Origin: Callorhinus ursinus
Lineage: Eukaryota; Chordata; Mammalia; Carnivora; Otariidae
Assembly: GCF_003265705.1 (NCBI RefSeq)
Contig: NW_020312785.1
Coordinates: 16,786,682 to 16,850,681 of the forward strand
Direction of reading: 5' to 3'
Length of the DNA stretch: 64,000 nt
Below the pieces are notes generated by a model. The model saw nothing but the letters and a program-made list of their open reading frames with translations. It was not told the DNA's origin and did no database searches. Positions 57,681 to 64,000 of the stretch are shown in pieces (within the stretch, counting starts at the first letter, position 1; each line of letters starts with the position of its first letter). The translations under genes were made by a program, and so were the position numbers.

Positions 57681-58985
57681 TTTATTTTGAAATCAGAGTA
57701 GTATCCTTGTTATCTTTCTGTGAAGTTCAACATTATAAACTTAAGATTTTTTTATTCAACTAATTATCATGCTCAGCCCTATTCAATCTCTTCCTTGTTG
57801 CACTGACTGTGTTTCCTAAATATATTTTTATTTTCTCATCTTCTATTGTATAGATGTAACAGATTTAAAACATAACTAGGCTAGTTACATTACCCTCCCC
57901 CAAACTAATTAATTGTCAATACTAATGTACACTTTCCTGACTTTCACATATATTTTCCTAAATTTCTTTATTTACCAATAAAAACACACTTTTATGCTTT
58001 TACCTATCCTCTTATGATCAGTAGCATTTTATGTTGTTAATTCCTAGATAGACAGGTGAAACTTTGTTAGTCTTGCTCTTTCCCTATTTTCACAAAACAT
58101 TTGTTTTTTTAACATAGATATTGAAAAAATTACAAGATTGGTATCCCATTAAAAATTTCTATAAATATATAGCATCTTCGTAGATAGTAGATATTTATGC
58201 ATGCATAAGAACTATGTTTCCAGCAGATTTTATTACCTTTTTATTTTTGCTGTCATAATGGTCACCAGGCTTTTCTGTCAGACTCCACTGTTTAACATTG
58301 ACTCACTAAAACCTAATTTATTTTAATCCTCTAAATTGCCACAACTTACCCAATGCAAGTCCCTTTAAGTTAGCATAGCACACATTTTTGGGAGAACACT
58401 TGTCATTTCATGAAAAACAAAGTGGCTTAGACTCATCTTAGTCTTCTCTGTTCCAAATGAATGACATATTCCCCAATTATTCTGTATTCTACTCTTTCAT
58501 TTCTCAGCCACCCTGGAAGGTGGGTAGAGACCATGTGATTAGTTTTTACCAGTCTATTATGACTGGAAGTGATATGGATGCCCATGCAGTGATGATTCTG
58601 GAAGCCATATGCAGACAGGGTGGTGTTAAATAATAGAAGCACATATCCTAGGTTCTGACATCATCAGGTCAAGTAGAGCCCAAACCAGCTTCACATGAAT
58701 AAAAAATGGTGTGTTAGCACCTCAGATTTCAGGGTTTATATTCAATTAGAACTGCCCTGCTAAAACAGAGAAATTGGTTGAGATTATCAGTAAATACAGG
58801 GGAAAAAAGCCTTATAAAGCTATTAAATAAACAGTCACAAAGATGACTATTATAGATGGTGGATACATAGACTAACTAACAGAAGATGACCAGTGTTTGT
58901 CAAGTACAAAACACAACAAATGAAAAAGAAAACCATCTGAAGATACGACACAGACCATTTCCTTGGAATGAAAGTAGAAAATCTG
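57681..58985. other. unique AT-rich DNA
   Basis: No repeat or gene recognised with confidence. Confidence 0.5.
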
Positions 58986-58989
58986 CAAA

Positions 58990-59180
58990 ATGAAAGCAAA
59001 CCACAGTCCATGAAAAATGAAATAGCAAGACTGAGATGGATCATTACTGACTGTTTAATATGTAGAATTTCAAAGATACAGAAAGAATTATTCAAGCATA
59101 CAGACAGAAAAGCAAAACCCATTGCAGTCAAGATGGTAATGTAAATTTGCATTTTAAATATTTCTCCTCTGAAAAGATAA
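58990..59180 (+). mobile_element. possible HAL1/old L1 ORF1-region fragment
   Basis: tatgtagaatttcaaagata, cagaaagaattattcaagca and tacagacagaaaagcaaaac resemble a block of old half-L1 elements as I remember them. A 147-codon frame on the opposite strand (58850-59293) is therefore likely antisense of a repeat. Confidence 0.4.
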
Positions 59181-59659
59181 CTATAAAAAAAGTCATAGTT
59201 GCCTTCAGGGAAAAGATAAAGATCTTTTGGGCCTCGAAATGGAATATAATCACAATGGTAAACAGAGGCTGAAGCCATGAGCCTGCTCCACAAGTGGATA
59301 TCCTAGAGAACACTGGGGTCTACAAATAACCTGAAATTAACAGGGCACAGGTCCAGGCACACTTCAATAAAACTGGATTTGAGATTGTATTCTCTTCTTG
59401 TAAGAAGCCATAGATTTCTCCAATCCCTGTCCCGGATTGTGATTTTATATCTTACGTATCTACTTCAGTGAAAAAGAAGCAGAAAATGTCCTAAAGAGCA
59501 CTTTGACCTTGCTGCAGTATTACAAACTGAGAAGGAGAGTTAGGTTGCAAATAAGTTGGTTCTCCTTTGGGACACTCAAGTGTGAGTGAAAGTAAGAACA
59601 AAACAGAATGGTAGAGTTAGATAAGCAGAGAGAGAGAGAGAAAATGCATAAGTGATTTG
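59181..59659. other. unique DNA
   Basis: A small (GA)n lies at 59627-59641. Nothing else recognised. Confidence 0.5.
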
Positions 59660-59886
59660 AAAAAATCTACTACATTTGGGGCGCCTGGGTGGCTCAGTCG
59701 TTAAGCGTCTGCCTTCGGCTCAGGTCATGATCCTAGGGTCCTGGGATCGAGCCCCGCATCGGGCTCTCTGCTCTGCAGGAAGCCTGCTTCACCCTCTCCC
59801 ACTCTCCCTGCTTGTGTTCCCTCTCTCGCTGTGTCTCTCTCTGTCAAATAAATAAGTAAAATCTTTAAAAAAAAATCTACTATATT
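59660..59886 (+). mobile_element. young Can-SINE with 17-bp target-site duplication
   Basis: Body 59677-59869, close to the apparent consensus (ggggcgcctgggtggctcag; tgtgttccctctctcgctgt). Flanks aaaaaatctactacatt and aaaaaatctactatatt differ at one base. Confidence 0.97.
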
Positions 59887-60285
59887 AGAACAGCAGCATT
59901 TAGAAAGAAAACCAAAAAAGGCAAAAATTCAAACAATAGTAAGGCAATTCAGGACAACAAATGCAAAGAACAGAATAATGTCAAGTTGATTTTAAAGGAA
60001 GTGAGCTTAAGGACCTCAAAATGTAAGCAACAGAATATAATCTATAATTAAAAAGGAATCATGTAACATATACAGGCTGATAAAATTTTAACTTCGATTT
60101 TGAACTAAAGATACATAATAAGTTGTAAAGATAAAATCAAAAGGTCTTATCCTTTCTTATGGAAGGATCCTATCCCTCATCTGGCTTCTCCCAATGGTGA
60201 TATTTTGCAAAACTATAGTCCATATCAAAATCAGAAAATTGCAATTGGCACAATAAAATTTACTAGGCTACAGGACCTAGTCAAA
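59887..60285. other. unique DNA
   Basis: No gene or repeat recognised. Confidence 0.5.
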
Positions 60286-60289
60286 TTTC

Positions 60290-62940
60290 ACTAGGTTTTG
60301 CATGCACTCACTTTTGTGTGTGTGCATGGCGTATTTTACGTATAATTTTGTGACTTTTTATCACATGATCACATGTATAGATTTTATAATTATCTCAATA
60401 CAAGACAAAGAATTTACCACAGTGAAGTTCTTCCATGCTATCTCTTACTAACTACACCCTCTTCACTCTCTTAAACTCTGACAACTACTAACTACTGATC
60501 TGTTCTCCATCTCTGTAATTGTGTGCTTTTGAGATTGTTATAATGGAATCATACAGTACATAATTATTTGATAATGTATTTTTTTCTAAGAATAATGCCC
60601 TTGAAGTCTACTCAAGTTGTGTACATAAATGTTCCTTTTTATTGGTAAGTAATATTCAATGGTATAATGTACCAGAAAATGTTTAATTCATTTGCTGTGG
60701 AACATTTAGTTCTTTTCAGTTTGGGCTCTTAAAAATAAAGATGTTACATTGAGTTTATTTTTGTGTATGGTGTAAGAAAGGGGTCTAGTTTTTCCAACAC
60801 GATTTGTTGAAGAGACATTTTCCCACTTTGTATTATTGCCTCATTTGTTGAAGATTAATTGACCATGTAATTGTGGGTTTATTTCTGTACTTTCTATTCT
60901 GTTCTATTGGTCTGTGTGTCTGTTTTTGTGCCAGTACCATATTGTTTTGATTATTACAGCTTTGTAATATAACTCAAAGTCTGGAATTGTGATTGCTTTG
61001 GCTTGGCTTTTCATTTTCAAGTTTGCTTTGGCTATTCGAGGTCTTTTGTAGTTCCATACAAGTTTTAGGTTTGTTTGTTCTAACTCTGTGAAAAATGTTG
61101 GTGGGTATTTTGATAGGGATTGCATTAAATGTGTAGATTGCTTTGGGTAGTATATACATTTTAATATTTGTTCCTCCAATCCATGAGCAGGGAATGTTTT
61201 TCCATTTCTTTGTATCATCTTCAATTTCTTTCATCAATGTTTTATAGTTTTCAGAGTATAGGTCTTCCACCTCTTTGGTTAAGTTTATTCCTAGGTATTT
61301 TATTATTTTGGTGAAATTACGAATAAGATTGTTTTCTTAATTTCTCTTTTTGCTGCTTCATTATTAATGTATACAAATGTAATGAACTTCTGTACATCGA
61401 TTTTGTAAGTTTTGAAAGTTTTACTTCTTCCCTACAAATTTAGATGCTTTTTATTCCTTTCTCTTGTCTGATTGTTGTGGCTAGGACTTCCAGTACTATT
61501 TAATAAGAATGGTGAGAGTGAACATCCTTGTCTTGTTCCTGACCTTAGAGGAAACGGTCTCAATTTTCACCATTGACTATGATGCTAGCTGAAGGTTTTT
61601 CATATAAGGTCTTTATTATGGAAAGGTATGTTCCCTCTAAACACAAAGGCAGTAATTTCTCTAATATTGGCTATAACAAGATTTTTCTACCTATGTCTCC
61701 TAAGGCAAGGGAAAAAAAGGAAAAATAAACTATTGGGACTATATCAAATTAAAAAGTTTCTGCACAGCAAAGGAAACAACCAACAAAACTAAAAGATAAT
61801 CTACCAAATAGGAGAAGATATTTGCAAAGGATATATATGATAAATTATCAGTATCCAAAATATATAAAGAACTTATGCAGCTCAACACCAAAAAGATAAA
61901 TAATCCAATTAAGAAATGGTCAGATGACAAGTATAGACATTTCTTCAAAGAAGACATACTAATGGCCAACAGACCCACCAAATACAAAAATACTAATTCA
62001 AAGGGATACATGCACCCTTATGTCTATTGTAGCATTTTTTACAATAGCCAAATTATGGAAGTAGCCCAAGTTTCCATCAGTAGATGAATGGATAAAGAAG
62101 ATGTCATCTATATACATGGAATGGTCTATTATTCACCCATAAAAAGGAATGAAATATTCTTATTTGGAAGATCTGAATGGATCTAAAGTATAATGTTAAG
62201 TGAAATGTCAGTCAGAAAAAGACAAATACCATATGATTTCACTCATATGTGGAATTTAAGAAAAAAAATGAACAAAGGAAAGAAAAGAGAGACAAACTGA
62301 AAAACAGACACTTCATTATAGAGAACAAACTGATGGCTACCAGAGAAAATGTAGGTGGTGGGATGGGTGAAATAGGTGAAGGAGATGAAGAGTACACTTA
62401 ACCATGATGAGCACTGATCATATAATAATATATGGAATTGTTGAATCACTTTATTATACAGCTGAAATTAATATAACACTGTATTTTAGTTACACTAGAA
62501 TTAAAATTAAAAAGTAAAAAATAAAGATGTTATGAGCATTTGTGTAAAAGTTTTGTGTGAACGAAAGTTTTCATTTCTCTAAGATTAATGCTCAGGACTG
62601 CAATTGCTGGGGAAGTGTAAGTTAATTATTTTAAGAAGGTATGAGACTGATTTTCTGAATGGTTGTACTATTTTACATTTTGACCAGCAATGTAGGAGAT
62701 ACCTAGTTTTTCTACACCCTTACCAGCATTTCATGCTACAATATATATATATTTTTAAATTTTTGTCATTCTAACACGCATGTGATAATATTACATCATG
62801 GTTTTAGTTTGAATTTCCTAATAATAATATTGAGCAACTTTTCATGTTTACTTGCCATTCATATGTGTTTTTTGATGAAGTATCTGTTCAAATTCTTTGT
62901 ACATTTCCTAATTAGATTGTTGTTGTCTGATCATAGACAA
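60290..62940 (-). mobile_element. old L1 3' end (L1MC-like) split by a later L1
   Basis: Left part to 60746: tgatctgttctccatctctg, atggaatcatacagtacata, ttcagtttgggctcttaaaa. Right part from 62517: gtgtgaacgaaagttttcat, attttacattttgaccagca, ttcctaattagattgttgtt. These are consecutive blocks of an old reverse-complement L1. Confidence 0.9.
60731..62532 (+). mobile_element. LINE-1 with inverted 5' segment (twin priming), 16-bp target-site duplication
   Basis: Outer repeats aaaaataaagatgtta at 60731-60746 and 62517-62532 are perfect. Positions 60747 to about 61637 are L1 ORF2 in reverse orientation ([40 protein letters not shown]). From about 61638 to 62516 the element is in forward orientation: [13 protein letters not shown] block, cys-region remnants, 3' UTR and A-rich tail. 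Measured against the 11.3 kb copy, the inverted part ends near equivalent position 13776 and the forward part begins near 13830, so only about 50 bases are lost at the inversion joint. ORF2 is interrupted throughout. Confidence 0.95.
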
Positions 62941-64000
62941 AAGGGATGTTAGTTTGTTCACCATCAGGAATATTGTCTCTGCTTCAAAGGTATGGATATT
63001 CTGGAGTATTATAAGGAAGGTTGTATTACCTAAGGTTAAATATTGCTTTAAGAGATAAATCTCAAATATTATTGGCTTCACATATTAAGATTTATTTCTC
63101 ATTTACAGAAAATGAGAGTTTCTGATTGATGTGTAACTTTCCACTCAGCTGTGATTTAAGGAACTTGACTCCAGTGGTCTTATGTTTCTACCAATCTCTA
63201 TAGCTTCCAAATTTGTCATGCTTTTCTGCATTCATCATGTAGAAGAAGGAACATGGGGAATGTTTCATGGAAATTCTTATGATCAAGACCTAGAGTAGGC
63301 ATATACCTGCCTGCACATATCCTACTGTTGAAAACTCAGTCACATGGCCACAAACAACTGTAAAAGAGCTGAAAGGCAAGGGTAGCTGTATGCTGAAGCA
63401 GGTATTTCATGAACACAAAGAAACCTTTGTCACATCTCCCACTTTACAATCATCTATGTCAAACTTCCTTCCATGCAAAGAACAATTCAACATTTCTCCA
63501 TCACAGATAACCCCAAATTCTATCAAATTGAAAGTCTCTTACTCTAGGCGTTAGACAGTTCTCTCTAGTAAGATGTTATATTAATGGGCTATTGTTCTAT
63601 GAATTCAAAAGTCAAATTTTCTCTTCTCTCAACAAATATACACAGTTAATTCAAGAACATGATAACTAGGTTCAAGAAATGAAAGAGAGGGAGGCATACA
63701 GTAATCTCTAACTTTAAAGGAGTGAAACTGATAAGTCAATGTAAAAAGATTTCTCAACCCTGCAAATGGGAAAAAGTCCTGTGATTCACCCTGATTAGTT
63801 CTCTCTGGAAAATGATTTCTGGTCCCTTATTTTCTGATCTCCCTGGGCAATTCTTCTTTGGCCAGTAATCTTGTTTACATCTGAGTTTAGTGTTGCAGAG
63901 ATGCGTTATATTAGGCTAATGTACCTTTTACATCCTATTTTATGCTAATTTGGAAAGAACAAGAGATGTTTTAAGTCTCAAAGAGTAAAATATTCATTGT
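62941..64000. other. unique DNA with a candidate ancient repeat
   Basis: The part 63175-63420 (tctgcattcatcatgtagaa, then aaaactcagtcacatggcca) resembles a mammal-wide repeat in reverse orientation, family not assigned. No gene seen to the window end. Confidence 0.4.

Noticed and set aside
58850..59293. 147-codon minus-strand open frame with several hydrophobic stretches
   Set aside because: The plus strand looks like A-rich old half-L1 sequence; the frame is the antisense of it, and the hydrophobic residues follow from T-rich codons. No known family signature.

Overview
The window is vertebrate nuclear DNA, AT-rich and gene-poor, and I see no convincing protein-coding exon, structural RNA gene, bacterial operon or CRISPR array. 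Interspersed repeats identify the host as a carnivore. About two dozen Can-SINE copies (tRNA-Lys-derived head carrying the ctgggtggctcag motif, pyrimidine-rich body, aataaataaaatcttt tail) and carnivore-type LINE-1 copies lie on both strands. The SINE body sequence fits an arctoid caniform (bear, seal or mustelid group) better than a dog or a cat. That last step is inference from remembered consensus sequences; species is not determined.

Layout. 1-10.9 kb: AT-rich unique DNA with ancient MIR fragments, three of them split or flanked by younger Can-SINEs. 10.9-15.2 kb: an old L1 3' UTR (minus) abutting a 3.9 kb 5'-truncated carnivore L1 (plus) whose ORF2 is broken by stops and frameshifts. 17.0-19.8 kb: a long minus-strand L1 running into a 10-N gap, with a young plus-strand L1 piece on the other side. 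21-25.6 kb: a dense SINE cluster. 26.7 kb: a nearly full-length MER5A DNA transposon. 27.4-28.3 kb: a minus L1 with perfect 15-bp target-site duplication and a (TG)n tract born inside it. 30.8-34.5 kb: the longest interval with almost no recognisable repeat. 35-36 kb: a palindromic DNA transposon and an MLT2-type LTR split by a SINE. 37-44 kb: L1 fragments, SINEs, a 100-N gap beside a (TTTC)n tract, and an MLT1-type LTR. 44.7-53.4 kb: mostly unique AT-rich DNA with SINEs and a 33-unit GAA microsatellite. 54.2-57.7 kb: a triple nest (old L1 containing a carnivore L1 containing a Can-SINE). 60.3-62.9 kb: an old L1 interrupted by an L1 with the inverted 5' segment characteristic of twin priming, bounded by a 16-bp target-site duplication.

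The main biology recorded here is retrotransposition history: L1 supplied the machinery for its own and for SINE insertion, as the target-site duplications, A-rich tails and nesting order show. No L1 copy is intact. I found no candidate for a new biological system; the most informative items are the twin-primed L1, the nested insertions, the gap-flanking L1 discordance, the L1 copy with two endonuclease active-site changes, the GAA tract and the 31-34 kb repeat-poor interval.
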